A stretch of 64,000 nucleotides of DNA from Flagellimonas chongwuensis (GTDB lineage: Bacteria; Bacteroidota; Bacteroidia; Flavobacteriales; Flavobacteriaceae), in NCBI RefSeq assembly GCF_013376415.1, contig NZ_WYET01000004.1:930001-994000 (forward strand), in the 5' to 3' direction. Position 1 is the first letter of the stretch. The number at the start of each line of letters is the position of its first letter. Positions 25,466-36,250 of the stretch are shown here, in pieces. The notes beneath the pieces are model-generated. The model made no database searches, was not told where the DNA came from, and saw only the letters and a program-made list of their open reading frames with translations. The translations under genes were made by a program, and so were the position numbers.

Positions 25466-25867
25466 ATGGAGAGGAATTCTCTTAACTCCCTTGGTGTATA
25501 CCGTAGATCTTTGGCCCTTCGCGACATGACCGAGGCGGTCGCAGCTTATTTTGCCCAAAATAGGGAGATTCTTTCCCTACGAAAAATCGATTCGTTCAGA
25601 GACGATATCTCTCAATCCCTTTTAGCCGATGCCGACTTGATTACCAAAGAACTGGAACAGGCTGCATTGAGCAATTGTCCATCTGTGCGCATGAGAAGCC
25701 TTTCTTACGTAAATATTATGACCCGCAATATTCTTGCATATTGTAATGGCCTTGAGCGTGATGGAGTAAAGGAAAAGGAATACCTCAATCTTCTTAGAAA
25801 AGAAATCCGAATTTTCCGTGTTTCTTTTAAAAAATGGAGAAAGTCTTTGATCAACAAAAACGACTAA
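25466..25867 (+). CDS. Hypothetical helical cytosolic protein
   Basis: A 133-residue basic, largely helical protein with no signal peptide or membrane segment; I do not recognise it. Several Arg-rich stretches (VYRRSLALRD, RKEIRIFRVSFKKWRKS) may indicate nucleic-acid or phospholipid contact. It is divergent from the lrp-like gene and convergent with icmF, with the two stops 6 nt apart. No promoter match was found. Confidence 0.6.
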   Translation: MERNSLNSLGVYRRSLALRDMTEAVAAYFAQNREILSLRKIDSFRDDISQSLLADADLITKELEQAALSNCPSVRMRSLSYVNIMTRNILAYCNGLERDGVKEKEYLNLLRKEIRIFRVSFKKWRKSLINKND

Positions 25868-25873
25868 ATTTCC

Positions 25874-28800
25874 CTACATATTTCTTCGGTACTGTCCTCC
25901 TACTTGGAACAATGCTTCGGTAATCTGACCCAACGAACAATATTTTGTGGCTTCCATCAATTTTTCAAAAATGTTTTCATTGTTGATGGCAACCTCCTGC
26001 AATTCACTCAATTGCTTCTCAGCTTCTGTAGCTTCACTTTTGTGAAGATTTTGTAAAGTCTTAATCTGATTTTCTTTTTCGGTTTCGGTGGCACGAATCA
26101 CCTCAGCAGGCAAAATCGTTGGAGAACCTTTGGAACTCAAAAATGTATTCACACCAATAATCGGATATTCCCCAGAGTGTTTCAATGTTTCATAATGAAG
26201 ACTTTCCTCTTGGATTTTGGAGCGTTGGTACATCGTTTCCATAGCACCTAATACGCCACCTCGTTCCGTGATTCTATCAAACTCCAGTAAAACGGCCTCC
26301 TCTACCAAATCCGTCAACTCTTCAATAATGAAGGAACCCTGAATTGGATTTTCATTTTTAGCCAGACCCAATTCTTTGTTGATAATCAATTGTATCGCCA
26401 TCGCCCTGCGGACGGATTCCTCGGTCGGCGTGGTTATTGCCTCATCATACGCGTTGGTATGCAAGGAGTTACAATTGTCATAAATGGCGTACAATGCCTG
26501 AAGCGTAGTACGGATATCGTTAAAATCGATTTCTTGTGCGTGCAAGCTTCTTCCAGAAGTCTGGATATGATATTTCAGCATTTGTGCCCTCGGGTTGGCC
26601 CCATATTTTTCTTTTAAGGCTTTGGACCATATCCGTCGAGCTACACGACCGATTACCGCATATTCGGGATCCACTCCGTTGGAAAAGAAAAACGAAAGGT
26701 TGGGACCAAACTTGTTGATGTCCATTCCGCGGCTCAAGTAGTATTCCACATAGGTAAAACCGTTGGAAAGCGTAAAGGCCAACTGTGTTATAGGGTTGGC
26801 ACCCGCCTCGGCAATATGGTAGCCAGATATGGAAACCGAGTAGAAATTACGTACTTGTTGCTCAATAAAATATTCCTGCACGTCCCCCATCAACCGCAAG
26901 GCAAACTCGGTAGAAAAAATACAGGTGTTCTGCGCTTGGTCCTCTTTTAAAATATCGGCTTGTACCGTACCGCGAACTTGGTTCAACGTCTTTACCTTTA
27001 TTTCCTGATATACATTTTCGGGAAGCACTTGGTCGCCTGTTATTCCCAAGAGCATCAAGCCGAGACCATTGTTCCCTTCGGGAAGTTCACCATAATACGT
27101 GGGCTGTGCCATCCCTTTCTCCTTAAAAATGGTTTTGATTTTGTCCGCGACCTCTTTTTCCAAACCATTTTCTTTGATATACTTCTCGCAATTTTGGTCA
27201 ATGGCAGCATTCATAAAAAAGGCTAACAGCATCGGTGCGGGACCATTAATGGTCATACTTACCGAAGTCATTGGGCTGCTCAGGTCGAACCCCGAATAGA
27301 GTTTTTTGGCATCGTCCAAACAGCAGATGGACACCCCAGCGTTTCCAATTTTCCCATAGATATCAGGTCGGTGGTCCGGGTCGTTCCCGTACAAGGTCAC
27401 CGAATCAAAAGCGGTAGACAAGCGTTTGGCGGGCATATCCATACTCACATAATGGAATCGGCGGTTCGTTCGCTCCGGCCCTCCTTCACCTGCAAACATT
27501 CGGGTCGGGTCCTCCCCTTCCCTTTTGAACGGATATAATCCAGCTGTGTAGGGAAATTCACCTGGTACATTCTCTTGCAAGAGCCATTGCAAAATATCGC
27601 CCCAAGCTTCGTATTTGGGCAAAGATACCTTTGGTATTTGACTGTGCGATAATGATTCGGTATGCGTTTTAATATTGACTTCCCTGTCCCGTACTTTGAA
27701 GGAGTAGATTTCCGATTTGTAACGGGCAACCTTTTCCTTCCATTTTAAAATTGCCTCCCAATTATGGGGATTCAAATGCATCTTGACTCGGTCAAACTCT
27801 TTGATGAGGAGATTTACCAAAGCTTTAGATTCTTCATTTTTGATATGCTTCCCGATTTCCTCTTCATTCAAACCAGCTTTATCCAAAAACATTGTTTCGG
27901 CCTGTTCCTGTTCCATTTCCATGGCCGATGTCAGCGTTAAAAAGACACCATACAGCTTCTGGGCTATTTTGGCTTCTTCCTTTGCCTTAACATCATAACT
28001 TCTATTGTTTTCTGCTATTTCTGAAAGGTATCGGGTTCTTGCTGGCGGGATCACATAGATTTTTTCCGCCATTTCTTGCGTAATCTTGATGGTTGAATTC
28101 AGAGTGGAACCTGCTTTCTCCACCAAGGCATCCATCACCTTTTTATAGAGACTGTTCATCCCGGGATCGTTGAACTGAGAAGCAATGGTCCCAAAAATGG
28201 GAAGCTCATCTTCATTTGCATGCCATAATCCGTGGTTACGGGCGTATTGCTTTTTGACATCGCGAATAGCATCCAAAGCCCCACGTTTGTCAAACTTATT
28301 GATGGCCACAATATCAGCGAAGTCCAACATATCGATTTTTTCCAGTTGCGTTGCGGCACCAAATTCGGGCGTCATCACATAGAGCGAAACATCGCTATGC
28401 TCCAATATTTCGGTGTCGGATTGACCAATTCCAGAGGTTTCCAAAATAATCAGGTCGTATTTTGCTGCTTTCAGCACTTGAACCGCCTCTGAAACATGTT
28501 TGGACAACGCCAAATTGGATTGACGTGTGGCCAAGGAGCGCATATACACCCGATCACTGTTGATGGCATTCATTCGGATTCTATCCCCCAAAAGGGCACC
28601 TCCTGTTTTTCGCTTGGAAGGATCTACAGAAACAATACCGATATGTTTATCCGGGAAATCCATCAAAAATCGACGCACCAACTCATCAACCAAACTGGAT
28701 TTACCCGCTCCGCCTGTTCCAGTAATTCCCAAAACAGGAACATTGCTTTCTGTTTTTTCAATTACAGACTGATATTTCTCAAATTCTTCATGACGGTTCT

Positions 28801-29332
28801 CTGCCAAAGAAATCAAACGGGCCAAAGTGTTCGGATGCTTCTCTTCCAACTGGTTCTCCAAGGTTTTTCCTTTGGAAATATTCAAATCCGGTACGGCCGT
28901 ATCGCATCGCTCCACTAAATCATTGATCATACCCTGAAGCCCCATTTCCCGACCATCATCTGGGGAATAAATTCGTTCAATGCCATAATCCATCAGTTCC
29001 TTGATCTCTTCTGGAAGGATGACACCTCCGCCACCGCCAAATATTTTAATGTGACCAGCCCCCCTTTCCTTCAACAAATCGAACATGTAACGGAAGTATT
29101 CGTTGTGCCCTCCTTGATAGGAAGTCATTGCAATGGCATTGGCATCCTCTTGAATGGCACAATCAACCACCTCGGCCACACTCCTATCATGTCCCAAATG
29201 AATCACCTCTACCCCAGTAGCTTGGATAATTCTCCTCATAATATTGATGGCCGCATCGTGCCCATCGAACAGGGAAGCTGCGGTTACAATTCTAATTTTA
29301 TGTTTAGGGGTGTAGGGTTTAATTTGTTCCAT
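25874..29332 (-). CDS. icmF: Fused isobutyryl-CoA mutase/GTPase chaperone IcmF
   Basis: A 1152-residue adenosylcobalamin enzyme interconverting isobutyryl- and n-butyryl-CoA (some also act on isovaleryl-CoA). Domain order is that of IcmF: N-terminal B12-binding domain with base-off motif DGHDAA (about 23-28) and GGGGG region; a MeaB-like G-protein domain with P-loop [13 protein letters not shown] (about 205) and NKFDKRG; then the large TIM-barrel mutase domain with [24 protein letters not shown]. It is not a plain methylmalonyl-CoA mutase because the G domain is inserted between the two. The ATG at 29332 is preferred over TTG at 29338. Confidence 0.92.
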   Translation of the reverse strand: MEQIKPYTPKHKIRIVTAASLFDGHDAAINIMRRIIQATGVEVIHLGHDRSVAEVVDCAIQEDANAIAMTSYQGGHNEYFRYMFDLLKERGAGHIKIFGGGGGVILPEEIKELMDYGIERIYSPDDGREMGLQGMINDLVERCDTAVPDLNISKGKTLENQLEEKHPNTLARLISLAENRHEEFEKYQSVIEKTESNVPVLGITGTGGAGKSSLVDELVRRFLMDFPDKHIGIVSVDPSKRKTGGALLGDRIRMNAINSDRVYMRSLATRQSNLALSKHVSEAVQVLKAAKYDLIILETSGIGQSDTEILEHSDVSLYVMTPEFGAATQLEKIDMLDFADIVAINKFDKRGALDAIRDVKKQYARNHGLWHANEDELPIFGTIASQFNDPGMNSLYKKVMDALVEKAGSTLNSTIKITQEMAEKIYVIPPARTRYLSEIAENNRSYDVKAKEEAKIAQKLYGVFLTLTSAMEMEQEQAETMFLDKAGLNEEEIGKHIKNEESKALVNLLIKEFDRVKMHLNPHNWEAILKWKEKVARYKSEIYSFKVRDREVNIKTHTESLSHSQIPKVSLPKYEAWGDILQWLLQENVPGEFPYTAGLYPFKREGEDPTRMFAGEGGPERTNRRFHYVSMDMPAKRLSTAFDSVTLYGNDPDHRPDIYGKIGNAGVSICCLDDAKKLYSGFDLSSPMTSVSMTINGPAPMLLAFFMNAAIDQNCEKYIKENGLEKEVADKIKTIFKEKGMAQPTYYGELPEGNNGLGLMLLGITGDQVLPENVYQEIKVKTLNQVRGTVQADILKEDQAQNTCIFSTEFALRLMGDVQEYFIEQQVRNFYSVSISGYHIAEAGANPITQLAFTLSNGFTYVEYYLSRGMDINKFGPNLSFFFSNGVDPEYAVIGRVARRIWSKALKEKYGANPRAQMLKYHIQTSGRSLHAQEIDFNDIRTTLQALYAIYDNCNSLHTNAYDEAITTPTEESVRRAMAIQLIINKELGLAKNENPIQGSFIIEELTDLVEEAVLLEFDRITERGGVLGAMETMYQRSKIQEESLHYETLKHSGEYPIIGVNTFLSSKGSPTILPAEVIRATETEKENQIKTLQNLHKSEATEAEKQLSELQEVAINNENIFEKLMEATKYCSLGQITEALFQVGGQYRRNM

Positions 29333-29474
29333 CTGCAATAAAGGGTCTTATTTTGCTCTGCAATTTACAGAAAATGCAATTGAAAAATGATTTTGATTAA
29401 GATTGTATAAAAAATATTAAATCTTTGGGCTTCCTTTTTTGAATACCATAATTTTATCCACCTAAATGTATTTA

Positions 29475-30323
29475 ATGAAACTGACCATTCTTATCAACTG
29501 TCCCGATCAATCGGGAATCATACGCTCGGTTACCACTTTTATCCATCAACAAAAAGGAAATGTGGTCTATTTGGACCAGCATGTGGACAAACAGGCGGGC
29601 GTCTTTTTTATGCGTTTAAAGAGTGAGTTTGAGGAAGAATTGGACCTTTCTAAGTTTAAGAAGGACTTTGGACAGGAATTGGCTGAGAAGTTTCACATGG
29701 AATGGGATGCCTATACCGACGTTTACAAACCTAAGATGGCCATTTTCGTTTCCAAATACAACCATTGTTTGTATGATTTGCTGAGCCGATACAACTCTGG
29801 CGAACTTTCGGTGGACATCCCTTTTATTTTGAGCAACCATACCGACTTGGAATATGTAGCTGAACAGTTCGATATCCCTTACTTTCATGTTCCCGTGACA
29901 AAAGCAACCAAGGAGAAAGCAGAGGACAAGCAACTGGAACTTTTGGAGCAATATGAGGTGGATTTTATTGTTTTGGCCAGATATATGCAGATTGTATCAC
30001 CAAAGGTGATTGATGTTTTTCCGCAAAAAATCATTAATATTCACCATTCTTTCTTGCCGGCCTTTGCAGGAGCAAAACCTTATCATGCCGCTTTTGAGAG
30101 AGGAGTAAAAATTATAGGTGCCACAAGCCATTATGTTACGGAAGATTTGGATGCCGGACCAATTATAGAGCAAGACGTGACCACGGTTTCGCACACCCAC
30201 GCCGTAAAAGATTTTATTGCCAAAGGCAGGGATTTGGAACGTATTGTACTTTCCCGGGCCGTTCAACTTCACGTAGCACGGAAAACCATGGTCTACAACA
30301 ATAAGACCGTTATTTTTTCTTAA
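29475..30323 (+). CDS. purU: Formyltetrahydrofolate deformylase
   Basis: A 282-residue PurU, which hydrolyses 10-formyl-THF to formate and THF, supplying formate or balancing one-carbon pools. It has an N-terminal ACT domain (LTILINCPDQSGIIRSVTTF) and a formyltransferase-like domain with the catalytic Asn/His/Asp set in IINIHHSFLPAFAGAKPY and ATSHYVTEDLDAGPIIEQD. The ATG at 29475 gives the typical start MKLTILINCPDQSG; an upstream in-frame ATG at 29466 is possible. It is divergent from icmF. Confidence 0.93.
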   Translation: MKLTILINCPDQSGIIRSVTTFIHQQKGNVVYLDQHVDKQAGVFFMRLKSEFEEELDLSKFKKDFGQELAEKFHMEWDAYTDVYKPKMAIFVSKYNHCLYDLLSRYNSGELSVDIPFILSNHTDLEYVAEQFDIPYFHVPVTKATKEKAEDKQLELLEQYEVDFIVLARYMQIVSPKVIDVFPQKIINIHHSFLPAFAGAKPYHAAFERGVKIIGATSHYVTEDLDAGPIIEQDVTTVSHTHAVKDFIAKGRDLERIVLSRAVQLHVARKTMVYNNKTVIFS

Positions 30324-30388
30324 TCAAAGATTACGTATCTTCTAATCAACGATTTAAAGTAAACAAACACAACGCCAATCATTAGTAA

Positions 30389-32677
30389 ATGAATCAAGAC
30401 TATATACAACCACATCCATGGAGCATTATCGAAGAAGGGTTTGACCGGGAACGGGTAAAGTCCTCCGAAAGCCTGTTCAGTATAGGCAACGGAGCCATGG
30501 GCCAAAGGGCCAATTTTGAAGAATCCTATTCAGGTCCAACCTTTCAAGGAAGCTATATCGGAGGTGTGTACTACCCCGATAAAACACGCGTAGGATGGTG
30601 GAAAAATGGGTACCCTGAATACTTTGCCAAAGTATTGAACGCTCCCAATTGGATTGGTATCCATGTTGAGATAAATGGTACACCTTTGGATTTGGCCACC
30701 TGTTCCAACATCAAAAATTTCAAGCGTGAGCTCAATATGAAAGAGGGATGGTACCAAAGAAGCTTTGTTGCTACAACCCCTAACAATATAGAACTTGAAG
30801 TCGTCACCACACGATTCTTAAGTTTATCACATGATGAAGTCGGAGCCATCAAATTTGAGATTACCCCTATTAATTCTGATACTTTAATTGTTTTTAAACC
30901 CTATATAGATGCCGGAATCACCAATGAGGACAGCAATTGGGACGATAAGTTTTGGAACACTACAAAGGTAACATCAGAAAAAAACAGGGCATTCATCGAG
31001 TCGCACACCATGAAGACCAATTTTAAGGTATGCACCTTCATGCAAGCTTACACGGTATATGGAGACCTCTTAAAATCGTCTCCCGATTCCGAGAACAGCG
31101 AAGAACTCTCCATTGGCTTCGAATTTTCTCAGAAAGTAAAAAAAGGAGAAAAGGTCAGCTTGATAAAGTATGGTGGTTATACAGTAGATAGAAATCACGA
31201 AGCCGATAAATTGACAGAAGCCGCCAACATTGTTTTGGACGAAGTATCTTCACTTGGGTTTGATGGTCTATTGGAAGAACAAAAAAAGGCTTGGGCCCAG
31301 ATTTGGGAAATGAGCGACATTGCTATTGAAGGCGACATCAAGGCCCAACAGGGCATACGTTTCAATATTTTTCAACTGAACCAGACCTACACGGGAACAG
31401 ATTCTCGATTGAACATTGGACCAAAAGGTTTTACGGGCGAAAAATATGGTGGTAGCACCTATTGGGACACCGAGGCCTATTGTCTACAATTCTATATGGC
31501 GACCAAGAATCAGGAAGTAGCTCGAAAGCTACTCAAATACCGATACAATCACTTGGAAAAAGCTATCGAGAATGCCGAAAAGCTAGGCTTTAAAAATGGA
31601 GCTGCCCTATATCCAATGGTTACCATGAACGGTGAGGAGTGCCACAACGAATGGGAAATCACCTTCGAGGAAATTCATAGAAATGGTGCCATAGCGTATG
31701 CCATTTACAATTACACACGCTATACCGAAGATTACAGCTACGTACCTGAAATGGGGTTGGAGGTTTTAATCGGAATTGCCCGTTTTTGGCAACAGCGCGT
31801 CAACTGGTCCGAAAACAGAAAAAAATATGTAATGCTAGGTGTAACCGGCCCGAACGAATACGAAAATAACGTTCATAATAACTGGTACACCAACTACATC
31901 GCAAAATGGTGTTTAGAATATGCACTGGAGCAATTGGATTATGTGCAACAGAACCACCCTGCCGACTATAAAAGAATCATTGAAAAGACCAAGCTGACCA
32001 ACGACGAGACAGGGCTTTGGAAAAAAGTGGCCGCCCATATGTATCTCCCTTACTCCGAAGAGCATGGGGTTTATTTGCAACAAGATGGTTTCTTGGACAA
32101 AGATTTGGTTCGCGTCGCCGATTTGGATAGAAAAGAACGCCCCATTAACCAACATTGGAGTTGGGATAGGATTTTGCGCTCGCCATATATAAAGCAAGCT
32201 GACACTTTACAAGGATTCTATTTTTTTGAAGACCACTTTACCGTCGATGAATTGGAAAAGCATTTTGATTTTTATGAACCGTTTACCGTTCATGAATCTT
32301 CGTTGTCGCCTTGCGTGCACTCTGTTCAGGCCGCTAAATTGAACCGAATGGAGCAGGCCTATACGTTCTATTTGCGTACGTCCAGATTGGACTTAGACGA
32401 TTACAACAAGGAGGTTGAAGAAGGATTGCACATTACGTCGATGGCCGGTACTTGGATGAGTATAGTTGAAGGGTTCGGAGGTATGAGGGTGAAAGATGGA
32501 AAACTTTGCTTTGCCCCAAAAATCCCAGAACAATGGGAAAAATATTCATTTAAAATTAATTTTAGGGATAGAATTTTAAAGGTGACCATAACCCAAGAAG
32601 GGGCTAATTTTGATATTGATGCCGGCGAACCTCTAGAAATCCTCGTCAACGAAAAACCGATTACATTATCCGCTTAA
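30389..32677 (+). CDS. Glycoside hydrolase family 65 (maltose phosphorylase-like)
   Basis: A 762-residue GH65 enzyme, most likely an inverting disaccharide phosphorylase such as maltose or kojibiose phosphorylase. The N-terminal beta-sandwich (1-270) is followed by the (alpha/alpha)6 barrel; the general-acid Glu lies in LGVTGPNEYENNVHNNWYTN (about residue 488), with KGFTGEKYGGSTYWDTEAY earlier, the family's substrate-pocket motif. It has no signal peptide, so it is cytosolic. Unusually no beta-phosphoglucomutase or sugar transporter gene adjoins it. The specificity is not readable by eye. Confidence 0.88.
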   Translation: MNQDYIQPHPWSIIEEGFDRERVKSSESLFSIGNGAMGQRANFEESYSGPTFQGSYIGGVYYPDKTRVGWWKNGYPEYFAKVLNAPNWIGIHVEINGTPLDLATCSNIKNFKRELNMKEGWYQRSFVATTPNNIELEVVTTRFLSLSHDEVGAIKFEITPINSDTLIVFKPYIDAGITNEDSNWDDKFWNTTKVTSEKNRAFIESHTMKTNFKVCTFMQAYTVYGDLLKSSPDSENSEELSIGFEFSQKVKKGEKVSLIKYGGYTVDRNHEADKLTEAANIVLDEVSSLGFDGLLEEQKKAWAQIWEMSDIAIEGDIKAQQGIRFNIFQLNQTYTGTDSRLNIGPKGFTGEKYGGSTYWDTEAYCLQFYMATKNQEVARKLLKYRYNHLEKAIENAEKLGFKNGAALYPMVTMNGEECHNEWEITFEEIHRNGAIAYAIYNYTRYTEDYSYVPEMGLEVLIGIARFWQQRVNWSENRKKYVMLGVTGPNEYENNVHNNWYTNYIAKWCLEYALEQLDYVQQNHPADYKRIIEKTKLTNDETGLWKKVAAHMYLPYSEEHGVYLQQDGFLDKDLVRVADLDRKERPINQHWSWDRILRSPYIKQADTLQGFYFFEDHFTVDELEKHFDFYEPFTVHESSLSPCVHSVQAAKLNRMEQAYTFYLRTSRLDLDDYNKEVEEGLHITSMAGTWMSIVEGFGGMRVKDGKLCFAPKIPEQWEKYSFKINFRDRILKVTITQEGANFDIDAGEPLEILVNEKPITLSA

Positions 32678-32795
32678 TTCATCAAATAAAAGAATATGAT
32701 AATGAATGGATTTAAGTCATTTCAGCTAAAAATTGACAAAACAAATCAGTTTTAGGTCGATTCGAGCTATTTTCATAACATCTAAAAATTTAACC

Positions 32796-33500
32796 ATGAA
32801 AAGATTATTGTTATGTGTATTGGTATTTCAACTTGTAGGCTGTGCAGAGCTGCAGCAGGTTGTAAACCAATTGCCCCAAGGAACAACAGGTATCGGAAAC
32901 GACCAAATAGCCCAAGGATTGCGCGAAGCCCTCAATATGGGCATTGAAAAGCAGGTGAACAAACTTACCACTGAAAATGGATTCTATAGGAATGAGCTGG
33001 TAAAAATATTGCTGCCCGAAGAGCTTCAAAAAGTGGACAAGACCTTACGGGATATTGGTCTAGCAAGCTTGGCCGATGAAGGATTGCGAATTATCAATCG
33101 AGCAGCGGAGGACGCCGTGGGCGAAGCCACCCCCATCTTTATTCAAGCAGTTAAAGGGATTACATTCAATGATGCCAAACAAATTCTGCTGGGGAACGAC
33201 AACGCAGCGACACAATATTTGCAGCAAGCGACCAAAACACAATTGTACAATAAATTCAATCCGGTCATCAAAAATTCGTTCCAAAAGGTAGGGGCCGACC
33301 AAATTTGGAGCAATATTATCACCAAGTACAACAGCTTGCCCTTGACCAACGACGTAAATCCAGATTTGACCGATTACACTACGAACCAGGCATTGGAAGG
33401 AGTTTATACTATGATAGCGGTAGAGGAAAAGGAAATTAGGACAAAAGTTTCGTCCAGAACAACAGATTTGTTAAAAAGAGTGTTTGCGCTTCAAGATTAA
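32796..33500 (+). CDS. DUF4197 domain lipoprotein
   Basis: A 234-residue predicted lipoprotein: signal MKRLLLCVLVFQLVGC (lipobox LVGC) and a DUF4197 domain with the typical IAQGLREALNMGIEKQVNKL, ILLPEELQKVDKTLRDIGL, AAEDAVGEATPIFIQAVKGI and QALEGVYTMIAVEEKEIR segments. Function is unknown. The frame extends to 32733 but the ATG at 32796 gives a proper lipoprotein signal. It stands alone, 118 nt after the GH65 gene. Confidence 0.85.
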   Translation: MKRLLLCVLVFQLVGCAELQQVVNQLPQGTTGIGNDQIAQGLREALNMGIEKQVNKLTTENGFYRNELVKILLPEELQKVDKTLRDIGLASLADEGLRIINRAAEDAVGEATPIFIQAVKGITFNDAKQILLGNDNAATQYLQQATKTQLYNKFNPVIKNSFQKVGADQIWSNIITKYNSLPLTNDVNPDLTDYTTNQALEGVYTMIAVEEKEIRTKVSSRTTDLLKRVFALQD

Positions 33501-33669
33501 TCATAATTTTTTGACAAAAACGCAATAACTCAAAAAAGAAGACGTTATAAACTCAATAATTAAGTATAATTATAACAAATTCCTAAAGTTAAATTAACCT
33601 TGATCTGGAGGTTAAACTTGAATTTTGTACAAGTTATCTGAGTTAGCATTTTTTTGAGTTAGTTAGTTT

Positions 33670-33697
33670 AAAAACCGGTGTACCTCACCGGTTTTTT
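33670..33697 (+). terminator. Strong hairpin terminator 170 nt after DUF4197 gene
   Basis: Arms AAAAACCGGTG and CACCGGTTTTTT with a TACCT-type loop and a T-run. It would end either the DUF4197 transcript or a separate small RNA. Confidence 0.8.
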
Positions 33698-34002
33698 GTT
33701 TCTCAATAATCCCAAACATTTCCATTCAGCCGAAAAATCTGAAATTGTACCAAAGTACTATCCAAGCAAATGTAATCGATATCATTCCCGGCCCTTCTTT
33801 TGAGTTAAGAGTTAAACGGATATAATCATCAGGTTACCTTATTTTGAATCAAATTGCAACCGTCACAAGGATACGTTAATATAATCCAAAACTATTGTTA
33901 GCGAAATCGCGAAAAATAGCGACATACGTTAAATTTTAGATAAATTACCTGATTTATAGACGTATACCCTTTCTAACGTAGTCCACCAGTACGATTTGAA
34001 CG

Positions 34003-34010
34003 TATCTTTG
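34003..34010 (+). promoter_or_regulatory. -7 box (TATCTTTG) of small gene at 34033
   Basis: An exact TAnnTTTG match 22 nt before the ATG of the 63-residue protein. Confidence 0.55.
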
Positions 34011-34032
34011 TTATTAACAAATCTTGAGAGCT

Positions 34033-34224
34033 ATGAATAATCAAAATTGTAAAGTAGGGGCTGTAACACCGATTACAGGTTTAAGCCAAGCAGCTTCCAT
34101 TTTGGAGGTGATGCACCAAAATTTTATGGAAAAAGCAGCAAGTGTTGCCGCAAAAGAGAATCAATTGGACGAGTTTTTCAAAAGAAAGGCACAGAGTATT
34201 AAAAAGATTTTAGAGAGCCTATAA
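34033..34224 (+). CDS. Small hypothetical protein (63 aa)
   Basis: A 63-residue cytosolic protein that I do not recognise. It has a mixed N-terminus (NCKVGAVTPITGLSQAA) and an amphipathic C-terminal helix (about 35-63) rich in Lys and Glu. A good -7 box 22 nt upstream supports expression. It is convergent with pyrF, the two stops 16 nt apart. The ATG at 34033 is preferred over a TTG at 34024. Confidence 0.6.
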   Translation: MNNQNCKVGAVTPITGLSQAASILEVMHQNFMEKAASVAAKENQLDEFFKRKAQSIKKILESL

Positions 34225-34240
34225 TCGGCATTGCTATGCT

Positions 34241-35062
34241 CTATTTGATTTTACTCAGTTCAATTTGCATCTCTTGCTGGATTTCGTATGCCTTTTTCGC
34301 AGCGACTTCGGCAAAGTCATTGCCCGTTGATGCATAAATAATTCCTCTTGAAGAATTCACCAATAAACCTACATTTTTGGTGATTCCATACTTGCATACG
34401 TCTTGCAAACTACCTCCCTGCGTTCCCACGCCAGGTACCAATAAAAAGCTCTCCGGTACTATTTTTCGAATATCCTCCAAATAAGAGGCCTTTGTGGCGC
34501 CGACCACATACATCAATCGCTCGGAACCTTTATAGGTTTTGGAAACGGACAATACTTCTTTGTACAATTCCTGCCCATCCAAAGTTTTGGTCTGAAAATC
34601 ATATGCTCCCTGATTAGAGGTCAATGCCAACAATATGGTATGCCTATCTTCAAATTCCAGAAAAGGTTCTACCGAATCCTTGCCCATATAAGGGGCAATG
34701 GTAATGGAATCAAAATCCATGGTTTCGAAAAACGCTTTTGCATATCTGGTAGATGTATTTCCAATATCACCGCGTTTCGCATCTGCAATGGTAAACATTT
34801 CAGGATAATTCTCATTTAGATACTCCATGGTTCGCTCCAAGGATTTCCACCCCTTTAGACCATACGCTTCATAGAAAGCGATATTGGGCTTGTAGGCCAC
34901 ACAGTACTGGTGTGTAGCATCTATAATAGCCTTATTGAATGCAAAAATGGGGTCTTCTTCTTTTAGAAGGTGATTGGGGATTTTATCCAAATCGGTGTCG
35001 AGACCAACACAGAGAAATGATTTTTTTTGGCGAATTTGAGCAATTAAATCTTCTATCTTCAT
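34241..35062 (-). CDS. pyrF: Orotidine 5'-phosphate decarboxylase
   Basis: A 273-residue OMP decarboxylase, last step of UMP synthesis. It belongs to the longer type 2 group (about 270 residues) common in Bacteroidota: [14 protein letters not shown] near residue 16, [12 protein letters not shown], the catalytic [11 protein letters not shown] (Lys and Asp; about 94-104), and [11 protein letters not shown] near the C-terminus. It follows prfA by about 42 nt on the same strand, a common flavobacterial arrangement. Confidence 0.95.
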   Translation of the reverse strand: MKIEDLIAQIRQKKSFLCVGLDTDLDKIPNHLLKEEDPIFAFNKAIIDATHQYCVAYKPNIAFYEAYGLKGWKSLERTMEYLNENYPEMFTIADAKRGDIGNTSTRYAKAFFETMDFDSITIAPYMGKDSVEPFLEFEDRHTILLALTSNQGAYDFQTKTLDGQELYKEVLSVSKTYKGSERLMYVVGATKASYLEDIRKIVPESFLLVPGVGTQGGSLQDVCKYGITKNVGLLVNSSRGIIYASTGNDFAEVAAKKAYEIQQEMQIELSKIK

Positions 35063-35104
35063 TGGATTATGTTCTCGATAGTACTGAAAAATCTATTCTA
35101 AAGA

Positions 35105-36181
35105 TTAAAATATCTCCGATGCCTCTTTGAGTTTTTCGGTGTTTTCCACCAACATCAACTCATCGATGATTTTCTGGACATCTCCGTTAATGATGTTCTG
35201 TAAATCGTAAAGGGTCAAGCCAATTCTGTGGTCAGTAACCCTACCTTGCGGATAATTGTAGGTGCGTATTTTGGCCGAACGGTCACCACTGCTTACCTGT
35301 GAATTTCGCTTTGCGGCATCCTCTGCCTGCTTTTTGGCCAATTCCATATCGTACAAACGAGCACGGAGTACCTTAAACGCCTTATCCTTGTTCTTGTGCT
35401 GTGATTTTTCGTCCTGACATTGCGCCACAATACCGGTAGGCTCATGGGTTAGACGAACCGCTGAATATGTGGTGTTAACCGACTGACCACCAGGTCCGGA
35501 AGAACAGAAATAATCTATCCGAACATCTTTGGGGTCTATCTGCACATCAAATTCCTCCGCTTCGGGAATTACCATTACGGTTGCGGCACTGGTGTGTACC
35601 CTACCTTGTGTTTCGGTCTGTGGCACACGTTGCACACGGTGCACCCCTGCCTCAAACTTTAGAGTTCCATAAACATCCTCTCCGTTCACTTCAAAGTGAA
35701 TCTCCTTGTAGCCGCCGCTTGTACCCTCGCTCAAGTCGATTACGTTGGTCTTCCAACCTTTGGATTCGCAATATTTGGTATACATACGGAACAAATCGCC
35801 AGCAAAGATACTGGCCTCATCACCACCTGTACCTGCACGGATTTCCATGACCACGTTCTTGGCATCCTCCGGGTCTTTGGGAATCAAAAGAAACTTGATT
35901 TCCTCTTCCAGTTTGGGCAAAGCACTTTTGGCCTCGTCCAACTGCATTTTGGCCATTTCCACCATCTCGGCATCACTACCATCCGAAATAATTTCCTCTG
36001 CCTCCTCGATGTTATTGGTAAGGGTAATGTATTCATCCCTTTTGTCGCTCAGCAACTTTAAATCCTTATACTCCTTGTTGAGTTTTACGTACCTTTTTTG
36101 GTCCGCAATAATATCGGGCTGTATGATCAGGTCCGAAACCTCATCAAAACGCTGTTTTACAATGTTGAGTTTGTCTAGCAT
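35105..36181 (-). CDS. prfA: Peptide chain release factor 1
   Basis: A 358-residue RF1, which releases proteins at UAA and UAG. The peptidyl-hydrolysis GGQ is in [16 protein letters not shown] (about 229-231), and the anticodon-like PxT appears as PQT in [21 protein letters not shown], as expected for RF1 rather than RF2. There is no frameshift site. It lies between the DUF3570 cassette and pyrF. Confidence 0.96.
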   Translation of the reverse strand: MLDKLNIVKQRFDEVSDLIIQPDIIADQKRYVKLNKEYKDLKLLSDKRDEYITLTNNIEEAEEIISDGSDAEMVEMAKMQLDEAKSALPKLEEEIKFLLIPKDPEDAKNVVMEIRAGTGGDEASIFAGDLFRMYTKYCESKGWKTNVIDLSEGTSGGYKEIHFEVNGEDVYGTLKFEAGVHRVQRVPQTETQGRVHTSAATVMVIPEAEEFDVQIDPKDVRIDYFCSSGPGGQSVNTTYSAVRLTHEPTGIVAQCQDEKSQHKNKDKAFKVLRARLYDMELAKKQAEDAAKRNSQVSSGDRSAKIRTYNYPQGRVTDHRIGLTLYDLQNIINGDVQKIIDELMLVENTEKLKEASEIF

Positions 36182-36250
36182 AAATCAATCCTCCTAATAG
36201 GAATGCGAATTTACGATTTTTTAGCGGGATTCTTTTCTAACTAAATGAGG

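Larger units (their letters stand above)
33501..34032. other. 532-nt gene-poor interval with terminator and repeated GAGTTA words
   Basis: No convincing ORF is visible here. The first 170 nt lead to a strong terminator hairpin (33670-33697) with several GAGTTAG/GAGTTAA words nearby (about 33638, 33655, 33802). The rest is AT-rich and ends at the TATCTTTG box at 34003. The distance between the DUF4197 stop and the hairpin leaves room for a small RNA or just a long 3' UTR. Confidence 0.4.

Noticed and set aside
30320..30505. Minus-strand frame with a membrane-helix-like C-terminal half at the purU-GH65 junction
   Set aside because: Most of it is antisense to the start of the GH65 gene and no promoter was seen; the hydrophobic stretch may be coincidence.
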